From positions 2,666,001-2,730,000 of the forward strand of contig JAMSLZ010000004.1 in assembly GCA_026027325.1 (NCBI GenBank): DNA of 64,000 nt, read 5' to 3'. Made by a program: the position numbers and the translations under genes. Source of the stretch: Actinomucor elegans. Taxonomy: Eukaryota > Mucoromycota > Mucoromycetes > Mucorales > Mucoraceae. The notes below the pieces were generated by a model. It made no database searches. It worked only from the letters and a program-made list of their open reading frames with translations, and was not told the origin of the DNA. This document shows positions 34,176 to 45,787 of this stretch, one piece after another (position 1 is the stretch's first letter; each line of letters begins with the position of its first letter).

Positions 34176-35603
34176 ATGTATCCTATTTATATTGAACAAT
34201 TACCCTATCAACGCCATCAATCGCAATTATCTGTGGATGATTACGCTCAAATCCAACATTTGCTGTATCAAGAACGTGCTGCTCTCCATGCCTATCATCA
34301 AGAACAAGAAAAGCGTCGTTTACAGAGAGCCATGTATAAATTGCAAGTTTTAACTGAACTCCAACGTCGACGTGAGCAAGAAGAACTTGCTATCCAAGCT
34401 TATTATGAAAACAAAAAGAGACAGCAAGAAGCTGCTTTGCTTCGCCAACAACTGATATTCCAGCAGCAGCAACGACAAGAAGAAGAGCAGCGTCGTCGCC
34501 AACAGCAAGAAGAAGCTTTTTATACTGCTTTGATTGAGCATCAGCAAGAACAGCAACGTCTTTACGCTTTGGCCCAGCAACAGGCTGTCAAGTCCACGGA
34601 ATATGCCAATCCTTGCCATGTCATTGCTGAAGCTTTGGCTACTGCTGCTGCTCAACATGAAGATGCAGAGGAAGAAGACACTATATCTGAATCCGAAGTT
34701 GAGCCTGAGCAAAAGAATCTGGAAGCCCTAGTCAAGTTCCTCTTTGGTCAAAAAGACAATGAAGAAGAAGAAGACGAAGAAGAAGAAGCTGAGCCTGAGT
34801 TTGAATCTAAGCAAAACCAACGAGGACAAATTCAAGAACAAGCTCAAGAGCAAATGATGACATTGGATGAATTTGTGGACTATATTTCTAACAAAGCACA
34901 CCAGCTGGACAGCAGTGATCATGAAGATGACCAACAAGAACAAGAACAAGAACAAGAACAAGAACAAGAAGAGGAAAAAGAAGATAATGATGAGAACGAT
35001 TACGTAAAAGTCTCTGATATCAATGTCAACAATGAGGATGATACAATGGAAGAGCCAGAAGACGACGTGGCTGCCTTGGCTTTAGAACACCTTGATGAAA
35101 ATGAAACCGAGGACTCTATGGACGAAGATGATATGCCTGATTTGGTCGAATCGGCTGCCTCTCTACAAAACTTGGTGCACGATATCCTCACCACCACTGA
35201 ATACAAAGACGAGTTTACAAAGTTCCCCGAAGAAGATCCTGTCAAGATTGCCAAGTTTGATGCTCTCAGCCGAATTGAACAAGAACTGGATACCATCCGT
35301 CAGCAACACGAAGACCATGTGTTGAATGCCTCATTGGATTTCCCCAACCCAGCTTCTCCTGGAACTGTACTTGCTTCTACTGCTGAAAATCGTCAGTTTT
35401 TGGGTTATGAAGATCAAATCATGAAGGCGCTGTTAAAGTTGGATATGATTGAATCCGATGGTGATGAAGATATTCGAAATGAACGCAAAGCACTGGTGAA
35501 GCGAGCTGAAGCCATGCTGGCAAAGCTAGATGATTACAAGCAAAAAGAATGGGAGCGTGTTAGCTGTAGTAGTCATAGTGATGAGGATGAATACATGATG
35601 TAG
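34176..35603 (+). CDS. BAG-domain co-chaperone, copy 2
   Basis: Single exon of 475 residues starting at the ATG at 34176. The frame is also open for 52 codons upstream, but that stretch runs through promoter and transposon DNA and is not coding. Layout as in copy 1: coiled-coil rich in Q/E/R, acidic middle with EQ repeats, C-terminal BAG domain ending in LAKLDDYKQKEWERVS. Compared with copy 1 I see one substitution (N to D just before the QEQ run), one extra E in the EEEDEEE run, and four extra residues in the EQ run; both indels are in repeats of GAA/CAA-type codons. The protein should be functional. Only the upstream region differs strongly because of the transposon. Confidence 0.87.
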   Translation: MYPIYIEQLPYQRHQSQLSVDDYAQIQHLLYQERAALHAYHQEQEKRRLQRAMYKLQVLTELQRRREQEELAIQAYYENKKRQQEAALLRQQLIFQQQQRQEEEQRRRQQQEEAFYTALIEHQQEQQRLYALAQQQAVKSTEYANPCHVIAEALATAAAQHEDAEEEDTISESEVEPEQKNLEALVKFLFGQKDNEEEEDEEEEAEPEFESKQNQRGQIQEQAQEQMMTLDEFVDYISNKAHQLDSSDHEDDQQEQEQEQEQEQEEEKEDNDENDYVKVSDINVNNEDDTMEEPEDDVAALALEHLDENETEDSMDEDDMPDLVESAASLQNLVHDILTTTEYKDEFTKFPEEDPVKIAKFDALSRIEQELDTIRQQHEDHVLNASLDFPNPASPGTVLASTAENRQFLGYEDQIMKALLKLDMIESDGDEDIRNERKALVKRAEAMLAKLDDYKQKEWERVSCSSHSDEDEYMM

Positions 35604-35690
35604 ATAATAACTGATCCTATCTTGTGCTAGTAGTATTCCCTTCATATTTTATATCTATCTATTTATCATCAGCATTGGCATTAGTATTAG

Positions 35691-35726
<36 letters not shown>

Positions 35727-35783
35727 CCATTTACTTTTACTTTCATGTATAATAGTATATCATAATCATTCAGACATTTAGAT

Positions 35784-37452
35784 ATTAAATTTTAGCATAA
35801 AATTACAAACTATTATTTTTTTTTTAAAAAAATGGAAATCTGTCAATATATTAAACCTTTGCAAGTAACTAACCATTTTCAATATCTTCATATTTTTTCG
35901 TAATTATATATCGCAGTTATATGAAATATTATATGACTGAACTAATTTTAAACATGAAGAATAACTTGATCCAAGTATCATAAAAGTTCTGTAGTAAAGG
36001 ACACTGCTTTACGTGCCGACGAAAAATCACTGTTAAATGACACCCACATACGACTTATATTTTAATTTATATCTCTGCAACTATTATATATATTCTAAAA
36101 CTTGGAGACACATGGGCAAGGTAATAGACTTATAAAAATTCCATATGTGCGATAAATCAACTTGAATTTCGAAATGTATTTTAATGTCGTTAAAAATTGA
36201 TTCGAAGGCATTTCATTATTTCAAATTTGGCCTTTCCTTTTGTCTTATAACAACAAAAGACTACTATACACAAAACCCAGAGTTACTTAGTGGCATTTCT
36301 GTGAAATGAAAGGGCATCTCGAACGGCACAAAAAATATCGACCAGCTCCTTCAGAAAATGAATTTATTTTTGATAAGCAAGTAATTTATTTTTTACTCCT
36401 AACTGAATACATACAGCTTATATGTTGGATATATTCTATATAATGGGACCTAAAAAAATATGTGCATGCATACATGTAGATATATTGGACTTATGTTGTT
36501 AATGGTCCATGGCATAAGAATGCTTTTAGCACACTTGGTAAAAAGAAGAACAAAAATTTAGCCTTGAATTTTTCAGGAATTACCATGTTTAATATTACAT
36601 TTCTCCATACATTTCAGTATAATGTCAAAACAGATTACTGATACAAGTTTAAAAGAAGTAACTCCATCAATTATAATTGTTCTTTAGTTTGAATACATAT
36701 GAAGTAGTTTACTTAATAACCGAAAGTACATTGCATGCTTCTTTGGTAAACTGGATTTCTCGGCCAATCCTGATTTAATGTCGCATCTAACAAATCCATT
36801 ATTCAGCTGATATTTAGTTGATATATTCTTCTATACGTCAATAACTAACTAGAAATCATATACATTTCATATGACTTAAATCAATAGATAGAATATACAG
36901 ATCTCTCAAGTAATCTCGGCCCGTTGTCGCATCTGGCTAGTGACTAACGCTCAAGGTAAACTGCTATATCTACTGCAACTTTTGTTCAGATAATAGAGCT
37001 CAAAGTACCTGAATCTAAAGATAACTTGATTGCGTCAGTGATCAAAATTTACTAGGCCCAAATATCAAGCTAGTATTTCATCAATTAGGTAAAACGCTAG
37101 GGATATAGGGTTTCACTGCAGATATATAATGTTCCACTTCAAAAGTTTGTTTTAATCGTATAGTCACATATACGTGGACTCTGCTGGAACCAGCGCTGTA
37201 CCACTTCGGGAAATATTGTCCCCTACACCATACTAGATCAAAACCAGGATGGACTCACTGTTTAGGCTACAACAGTCGAATTACACGTGTAGATCCTTTA
37301 TTACCGCCTCTGTTTTTTTTCTCAAGGGTTATGGAACTTTAATGCTATTTTCCGGAGATTAATCATGGATACCCTTTCACAAACACATTATATGTAACAA
37401 ATTGGTTTTATTTATGTGTTTTGTATGAATAAATAGGTGTAATGTGTAAAGA
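35784..37452. other. Intergenic, no gene seen
   Basis: About 1.7 kb of AT-rich DNA between the inverted duplication and the fumarate reductase gene (tail-to-tail). It contains one dispersed-repeat copy at 36757-36811, and a partial look-alike near 36910 (AATCTCGGCCCGTTGTCGCA). No exons could be supported. Confidence 0.45.
36757..36811 (+). repeat. Dispersed repeat copy D, best preserved
   Basis: Reads TTTCTCGGCCAATCCTGATT then TAATGTCGCATCTAACAAAT. Of the copies seen it combines most of the positions shared by the others, so it is used as the reference. No coding content. Confidence 0.4.
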
Positions 37453-39462
37453 TTACTTTTTCAAGGTACCAATGATAGCAGCGGGAGCATACTTTTGAAC
37501 TACATCAGGCTTGTGCATCATATTGAATTCTTCAGTAGCATCACGACCAGCATAGATGAGAATAGCCTTCTTTCCTCCAGGATGATCGGGAAGGAAATCA
37601 GTAACATCCAAGACTTGCCCATTCACGACGACCCAGCAATCATCAGGCTTGTTATGTTTAGCTACATCAGCCAAAGTATACTCACTGACCTTTTTGGGCT
37701 CATCAGCTTTCTTAACCTCCTCAACTGGCGCAGCAGCGGGTGCAGCAATAGGTGCAGCCAATTGTGATTGTACTTGGTCAGACAGACCACCTTGTTGAGG
37801 TAAAGAAATGTCCAAGCTAATGACATTAGGTTGAGAAGGATTGACTACAATATTAATGCCAACACCACCGTTCAAGTGTTGACCAATAGCACCGAGACGT
37901 TGTTGAGCCACTTGAGTATTGTTATTAATTAATTGAGAGAACAAATGTTTAGAAGCAGATTGGCCTGCGACACGGCCAAAGACAACACAGCCCAAGAGAG
38001 AGGAACCACCGAGACGATTAGCACCATGAACGCCACCACACATTTCACCAGTAGCAAAGAGACCAGGAATAGGTGTACCATTGGTAGCTTTGATTTCAGC
38101 ATCGGGTGTAATCTCAACACCACCCTATCAAACAAAAGTTGAGCTTTCTAATCACTTCCCAATTATTATTTTTTTCTTACCATGGTATAATGGAGTACAG
38201 GTTGCATTAAGGCAACGTAAAAGTAATCGGACATCTTAATAGGTACATTGTGGAAGAAACGTTTACCCCAAGGGTCCTTTTCTTTACCAGCAGCAATACG
38301 GTTGTAAGTCTCAAAAGTCTTTTCAAGTGCTTGAGCTGAGATACCCATTTCCTTGGCAAGGTCAGCACCACTTTCAAAGCGCTTCATAAGACCACGGCCA
38401 GCATAGTGTCGACAATGCCATTCAATTTCCTTGGAAGCGGCAGTATTTAAGACCAAACGAATAGGGAATTTGTTCTTGTTCATCATACCAGTGACATAAT
38501 CGCGATGACCAAGTTCATCACAGAAACGATTACCATCCGCATCAAGCAAGAGACCACCAACACCTCGCAAGGCTTCAGCAGCTAAGAATTTGACTTTGGC
38601 ATCAGGCTCTTTAGGATCAACCAAACCAGTAGGATGGACCTGAACCTTTTCCAAATCAATCGTGTTGGCACCTACAGCAGCAGCCATCTTGATACCATCA
38701 CCAGTACAATGATCACCATTGGTAGTAGACAAGTTGTATAACTCGGGACGATGCTTCTTAAGCAACGAGTTGTCTGTAAAATCAGCAGCATAACCACCGG
38801 TAGCCAAGATGACAGGACCATATTCCTTGATGAGTTCACCAGTAGCACCTTTACCCACCAAAGTATATTCCACACCAATAACTTGGCCTTGGCTATCTTT
38901 GATCAAGTTTTCGACCTTGGCCCTTTTGATAATCTTGGCGCGTGTAGGTTGCTTTTCAGCAAGTTCTTCAAGGCCTTCCATCAAAGCATAGGTGATAGTC
39001 ATACCAGGGAATTGTTCTTTACCACGATGAGTACGGGGGAAAGAGTGGCCACCTAAACGTGAGACGAGGGACAAGTCCAAAGCGAACTTGTCTTGCAACC
39101 ATTCAACTGCGCTGCTGGATCTACCCGTTAAGACGCGAATAAGATCAGGACGAGCCAAATCACGAGCAGACTTCAATGTGTCTTGATAGAATTGTTCAGC
39201 GGAATCTTTGATATCTAATGCAATTTGTGTACGCGTCAAAGCACCGTTAATACCAGAAGTAGCCTTGGTCGAATTACCACTGTATAAAAAAAAAAAATCG
39301 GATTAGATTTCAACGTTTAACAGTTCGTTAGCAAGTAACTTACCCAAAGAAGGGATTCTTATCGAGTAAAAGGACGTTACCGCCTTGTTCGTAAACTGTA
39401 TGGGCAGCTGAAAGACCAGAGAGGCCACCACCAACAACGATAATTTGGTTCTTAAGAGACAT
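37453..39462 (-). CDS. Soluble fumarate reductase-cytochrome b5 fusion
   Basis: FAD-dependent fumarate reductase (Osm1/Frd1 type) that reoxidises reduced flavin by turning fumarate into succinate, with a C-terminal haem domain. Three exons: 39462-39344, 39279-38181 and 38124-37453; 629 residues. N-terminal Rossmann motif VVGGGLSGLSAAH (about 9-21), then GGNSTKATSGINGA, the active-site region VQVHPTGLVDP, the capping-domain part GNRFCDELGHRDYV, and the C-terminal FAD motif HGANRLGGSSLLGC. After an Ala/Pro linker comes cytochrome b5 (about 553-629), with haem ligand His587 in HPGG and His610 in NMMH. The N-terminus MSLKNQIIVVG has no mitochondrial or secretory presequence, so a cytosolic place is inferred. 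The electron donor to the b5 domain is not visible from neighbouring genes. Confidence 0.93.
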
Positions 39463-39944
39463 TTTAATATAAGGCTATAAAGTAAAGTAAAAAAAGGAAA
39501 AGAATGGAAAAATGCGATAATTCCGTTTTTTTTATGCTCAAAGGTAAGTGACGTTTCTTGGTACTGTGATGGGTAAGTCAGGTGGTTTCCCACTCCACAA
39601 CCATTGTTTGTTCACCATGTGCATCTCTCACACTTATGCAATAACTCTAATTTATCTTAAACAAGACTTGTAAACTACAGGACGCGTCTTGCTGGCTCTT
39701 TTTTCTCTAATGAACCCCCGACTAATATTCACTTACGAAAAGGAACTATATCTTTTTTATTATTAATGCATGAACAGAAGAGAGATAGTGTGGAGTAAAG
39801 GGAATGTACAAGGTGTTACACGAAAGGATAGGAATGGTGGTAATGGCAAGTAGTAGTGAGGGGTATAAAGGAGGGTATACTGAACTATTAAACGAACTTT
39901 TTTGAAAGACATAAAGCATAAAAAGGCATAGCATAGTGGAGGGC

Positions 39945-42900
39945 TTATTTGCTGTCGATGGAGTATAATGGATCAATGTTCTTCATCCAATCGACCATAT
40001 CTGATTTAGTATTTGCTTGTAGTATATATGCATTATTATTGGTGTATATCGAGAATACATTGTTGCGCTAAAAAAAATCAAACATTAAAACCACTGTTAT
40101 TTCCAAAATACTATCTAACTTACCTTGATCATTAGCTCAAGGGCTCGATTCCAATCAATTCTAACGTTGGAAACATTGATAATGCCTTGTTCCTCTGTTT
40201 CTGATTGATTGGTGTAAATATAAACATACGGTCTTTTTGGATTCAAGTTAGTCATCTTCAATTAAAACAGTGTGTTTTATAGTTACCTCCGCAAGACGAA
40301 CCATCGTTTAACCCACTTATCATCTAAGGCATTCTCTTGATACGTCAGGTATCCTTTCTTAGTGACATTATCGCTATTTCAATTACCCAGTCAGTATCAA
40401 TTGTATGTAAGCAATGCAATATCTTACAATTCAGTAATCAGTTTCACTTCTGATATTAGCTTTGATGAATTCCAAAAGTCTCTTTGTATTTGGTCCAAAT
40501 CCTGCATACCAGGTATTGGTGGATCCTGACTAAGTATAATCTAATAAAAAAACGTACGATTGAGAATTAAAGCACCGAGATAACAAAACCGCCGTACCTC
40601 TTTATCCGTTCCCCATTTGCGCGTCCATAGCGAAAGTACTTTTCGGATTAGATCAGCTTGGTTGGGATCTAACGTACTATCACTACTACTATTGAGTAAG
40701 GCTGTTTCTCTGGCTTCATTGCTATTGATACTCATTGAGCCATGACTAGTTTGTGAACGTGCCGTATGTAACATCAGTGCTTGTTGAGCCGCGGTCACTT
40801 GTTCCTTGCGTGCAATACGGTCCTGGATATGTCTAAAATCATTAATCAACGACACACCACGCGGTCTCCAGGAGCCCAGGAATTCTTCACCCGGCACAAA
40901 CTTGCAGGCAGTATTGAGGCGCCAAAGCTGGCTTACACGTCGGGTCATGGGCGGCCTCAAATGGATCAAAAACACACCGCTACACTTGTTCAGGTACTTG
41001 GCAGATCCTAATAGTTTGCGCAATCCAAAATGACCTACTGAAGAAGCATCACGGCCTTGAATACGTACTGCAATGTCCATACTACATTGAATAGGCTTGG
41101 AACATTTGTCCACTTCAATATCCCACTTGAGGTTGAGCATAATACGTGTATTACTTGCAGTCAAGCGGTTCAAAAACAAGCAGTCATGCTGCGAAGAGTC
41201 CCAAGCGCCCTGTGCCACCAATACACTGGTACCATCGTTATTGTACTGCACTTGCTGATGTGAAAGCAGTCTTATCACTATATCTTCATGTGCTGGCGAG
41301 TTGATAATACGGCCTTTGGCATCTAACAAACGAACCTGGCCAATCATGGCTTTACTGATCTTGGTCCATTGCAGTTGACGACCTGAAGTATGTGATAGAG
41401 TAATACGGATACGACGCTGTAAGCCTTGACGTACATGGAACGCACCACGATCTAACGGGTTTTGTTGCACTACTTGCACAGGCATATAAGATCCGTTGGG
41501 CATCAACTCACAAATTTGAATCCAGGCAAGCACATCGTGTCTTTCAGCAGCTAATAGTTCTTCTTCAGGTCGACGCTCTGGTGGTTGTTGTTGAATAGGT
41601 GATTTGGGATTACTCTCAGCGAGCATTTCAGCAAGACGTGGCTTTTCACGTTGATCGTCCCATCTTTCATAAGCAGATAGAATACGAGGCTGAGCTACAC
41701 CATATACTTCAAAAGCAATCATTTTGTGTAAAAGAATCTCTTTAGTCGTTTCAGTAACGAGAATTGATAAAGTTTGGCTGTAATCGAGCGAAATGCTGCC
41801 GTTGTTTCCAAATCCACTGACAGGATCAGTAGCAAACAGTTTCTCGGTAGATGCATGAGGAGCAATACCGCCAAAAGAAGATAGACGGTATTGAACATGT
41901 ACCTGAGTAAACTCACTTTCATTCATTCCAATGAGTTCCAGTAATCGAATTTCAAATAGTAACTGTTGGCCAATCTGCAAAGTGTCATCGTTGCGTTGCT
42001 TTTCTGCTGCTGCTGCTGCTCTCACATTTTCGTCTTCATCGATGCTAAGAGGTTCGGCAGTAATATACTTTGTATGACATCCAGATCGAGCAATAGGTGA
42101 AACGAGTAATCGCAGCTTACCCTTGACCTGACCGGTGATGCGACACAATATTTCTACACAGCTCTCATAAGCCTGCTGTTGACGTGTCAAATTGCGAACT
42201 GATACAGCCGCACTGCCGACAAACGAGTACTTGGGACTTGGCATTTCATAAAACGGATCTTCCCAATTGAAATGCTTGCGATACTGAGGTCTATCAATGA
42301 AATTGCGCAAGTTACGCATCTTGTGCAATCGAGACTTGAGTTTCTCCAAGCTCCATACATATACTGATTGATTTTTGTAATCAATAACTCGAATACCGAT
42401 ACAAGGCTTGGGGCTGTTGATCAAGGTAGCATCATCGCCTTCACCATCGTCTTGTTCATACTGATGTAAACCAGAAGTTTCTTCCCAGTGTGATTTCAGC
42501 TGCGTATAGTCTTGTTCAATGACCTTGAATTGATACAAAACATCTTTGCCCAGCTCTCGCGAGATAATGTTGGCTTCTTTGAGCAGAACTGCGTGCGTTA
42601 AAACGACTTCAGCCATGGTGACATAATGAATGCGTTTCCAGCGTTGAAATACGTTTTGAATGAGCTTGCGTTGCTGTTTTGAATAGATGGTGATGCCGCT
42701 GAAAACGCTACTGTGTTCCATATGCATAGAGGACATACGGTTTAATTTAGCTTCATAGAAACTGCGTTGGATCTCGAGTTCTTTCAGATGCTTTTCTTTT
42801 ACATCTTTAATAATCTTTTCTTGCATTGCTACTGGATGGACCACTACTGTAGTTTCTGTGCAAATACTGCCGTCATCTACCATAGTAGCTGCCATGGATA

Positions 42901-45312
42901 ACCGACGTAAACTACCAGATGCGGATTCATCATCGTCAAAATCAGCACGACTGTCAGTGCGCGTTCTTCTTGAGTTGCGTATACGGCCTATATCATCATA
43001 TAGTTTCTCGATTTCGTCGTCTTTGAGACCGCTAAAGTTAGTTTCAGAAGAATAATGGTTGCGCATAGCTTCTAAACGAGCATAGTTCCAATCCATGACT
43101 TCAGAGTTTACCATACTAGGGGGCAGTTCATCGTCTTCTGAAGAAGAAATAAGACCTGGTGAAGATCTATCAGTGCAAGAACTAGCCGTTGTTGCTCTCA
43201 ACATGTCATTACGTTCGCGTCGAACTTCTTCTGGATGATTGAATCGAAAAATATGATGATGGCCCAAGATGATGCGATAACCGTTCTTGAGACGTCGCGG
43301 CTCGCTGATGCGAATACCATTCACCATGGTCATGGCGTCTTTATGACTTGGATACAACGTAACGGCGTTATCAGGCGTATGTTCAAACCAGCAATGTTCG
43401 TCAAGAATATTAGATCCACTCAATCGAATCTCGCAAGGCTGCTGGCCTTCTTGGCGGCCTACCCGTGTCTTGCCTGCTTTGATTTGATACATGAGACATT
43501 CAGACATTAATGGGTCTTCGTTCAAATTCACAATGAAAGGGATTGTCTTGGGCATATAGATACCCATATCATTCTTGTCAATCGTAATACCAAGATCTTT
43601 TAGGGCATTTTCTCGTTCACAATGGATTTCTTGCGTTCGTTTAAGTTTTTCTTCCCATGTTTGATTTAGATTGGCCAAAAGTTTTTCAGAGCTTTGTAAC
43701 TGATCTACCACTTCTTGTTTCGTCATCTTTTTTTTATTGCCCTGACCATCTTCAATCACTAGAATTTGGTTGCCGTTGGTGATGGCAGATCGTGTTGGCA
43801 TAGGCGTACGTTCACCGCCTAATCCAGTGCTCTCCGAAGCTTTATAGGCGCTAGAAGCTTGCAATTCTTCAACCACCTCAGGTGCATATACACGCAGCCG
43901 ATCACGCAAGCTGGACAGTTCTTCCTTGAGTTCACGAATCATCTTGGCATTGGGATCTTCGTTTATGACAGCCTTGTTCTGAATCTTCTTGGCTTGATCT
44001 GCATATCGCAACGTACTGAGGGTTTCATCGTAATCAGCAGGTGAAATAGCTGCAATCATGGCAGTTTTCGAGTTACCACCTAAAGAATCTTTAAGCAACC
44101 ACGTCAAAACAGAGTCGCGATAAGGGATAAAAACTTCTTTGGCCTTTTTGCCGCCTTTTTTCGGTGCTGATTCTGCAATGGATTGATCTGCTAGACCAGA
44201 AATGACTTTACCGAGTGTCGTGAGTGATCGATTGATATTGGCGCCTTCTTTAAGTCGGGCGCCCGTTGCACCTGTACTATTTGCACGCTCACTACCAGCT
44301 AAATCAACCAAACTACACACTGTATGAGTCATATAATCAATGAAAGGGCATTTGCGTATGTATAGTGTACCTGATACGTGCGACTTTTTCTGTTTCTAAC
44401 TTTGTTGTTTCATCTAGACGAGTTTGGGTTAAAAAAAGAGTAAAGACAGCATGCGATCGAGAAGAAGTTTCGTTCATGTTGGTAGCAGCGACTGTTCTGG
44501 CTTTATTGCCTTCATCCATCAAATGGTTGATATCGTCAAAGGAACGCACTACAAGGCGAGAAAGATCTTCGACATAAGGTCCGAGAGATGGATGCTCACG
44601 GACTTTGAGATTGCCTTTGTTCTTTGGGTTCAATAGATCGCGGACTTTTTCATTGTAGATTTCAATATAAGATACTTCAACACTATGTGTTACGTTGGGT
44701 TCTTTTTTGGCGGCGATACGATTGAATAATTCAGAGCAGGTGAGAGGAATGATACCTTTATCTTCACCATAACCCATCTAATTTTTTTTTAAAAAAAAGC
44801 AATGAGTTATATGCTATGGAAAACCACTGCAGCGCCGATTTACCATGGAGTAGGACTTGCCTGAACCTGTTTGACCATCTATAATAGCATAAAAAAAAAG
44901 CTTAGTTTGGGAGTTCAAATTACAATTTAGAATAGGAGCTTACAAGCAAAGATACAGCAGTTGTATCCATCAAAAGCGTGATTCAATAGGTCTTCACCCA
45001 AGTCATTATAGACAGTAGTTTGGTCGGCATAACTAGGATCGTTTTTGTCTGCAGACCAATAGGATTTATCAAACGTAAATGCTTTAATGTCTTCCATGTC
45101 GCGATTGCCCTTATGATCAGGCGGTTTGGTAATGATCGTTTGATCGCCTTCCATACGAATCAAACATGTTGCTCCACGTGCAATTTCTATAATTTTTTTT
45201 GTTTTTGTTTTGGAGACATGAGTCGTTGTCATGTCAAAAGATTTTCGTCAATTTTACCTCTCGAGTTTAAAGGTCGACATCGTACAACGACCTTGATGTT
45301 TCCACCACTCAT
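39945..45312 (-). CDS. Kinesin-3 (Unc104/KIF1 type)
   Basis: Plus-end-directed microtubule motor carrying endosomes and vesicles. Nine exons: 45312-45258, 45186-44944, 44878-44844, 44777-44371, 44312-40598, 40540-40428, 40373-40287, 40232-40124 and 40067-39945; 1628 residues. Motor domain about 1-360: start [17 protein letters not shown]-loop GQTGSGKS (101-108), switch [11 protein letters not shown] (211-220), switch [10 protein letters not shown] (248-255). It is followed by neck coils, an FHA domain (about 515-605, TRVGRQ...[11 protein letters not shown]), a coiled coil, a KIF1-type mid region, and a C-terminal PH domain (about 1525-1620) with [20 protein letters not shown]. The first C-terminal intron is easy to miss, because reading through it gives a premature stop 15 codons later and hides the PH domain. 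For the exon 7-8 junction I chose the acceptor giving [13 protein letters not shown]. Confidence 0.95.
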
Positions 45313-45375
45313 TTGCTTTCTAATTAGGCTGCTTAACAAAGAGTTGCTCAAGTCATTTTTTACAGGCTTACTTTG

Positions 45376-45386
45376 TTTTCTCGGTT
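45376..45386 (-). promoter_or_regulatory. CTCGG motif upstream of kinesin-3
   Basis: The plus strand reads TTTTCTCGGTTTT around this position, 65-75 bp before the kinesin start codon. The same core TTCTCGG is present before Eaf7, tubulin cofactor E, SerRS and GT31. Function inferred from recurrence only. Confidence 0.3.
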
Positions 45387-45787
45387 TTTTTTTACTATAA
45401 AAATGGACTGATTAAGATCGATTGCTTGGAGTAATTAAGAATCAAAACTAGAGATGATGAAGCACTGTTTGTTGGATCTGTTTCTATCGTGGCCAAGAAA
45501 TAATAAGGGCACAGTGTAATACAAATGCTACTATTGTTCCTGGTTGCTATGTTGGGTTGCTACGTTGGTTGCTACGTTGGCTGTTAAGGGCGGAAAATTA
45601 GGATAAAATCTATTGGTCTATGTATTCTTTCACAAAATAAAAAAAGGGAGAAGGAGCTTTTTCTCTCTCTATCTCTCTTGCTTGTTTTGTTGAATACACA
45701 AAAAAAAAAGAAAAAGAAAAAGAGCGAATTTCAAACAGAAACGTAACTAATTTATTGCTTTAAGGAGCTCTTGTGCTACGTGCTTAA

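Larger units (their letters stand above)
32156..35783 (+). repeat. Right arm of inverted duplication, split by transposon
   Basis: Inverted copy of 20698-22597. It starts at CAAGCTT (32156) and ends at CATTTAGAT (35783), the exact counterparts of the other arm's edges. It is longer because a 1713-bp transposon plus a duplicated TA is inserted at 32320-34034. Non-coding parts also match, including the HSE-like site (TTCGAGAA at 32182-32189), the TTGCTTAACAATTATTGTTA stretch directly before the insertion, and the 3' microsatellite. Very few substitutions are visible, so either the duplication is recent or gene conversion keeps the arms alike. Confidence 0.93.

Noticed and set aside
20483..36811. 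Dispersed repeats at 20483 and 36757 as outer parts of the inverted duplication
   Set aside because: They are in the same orientation and at different distances (about 170 bp and 970 bp) from the arms, so they cannot be part of the inverted duplication.
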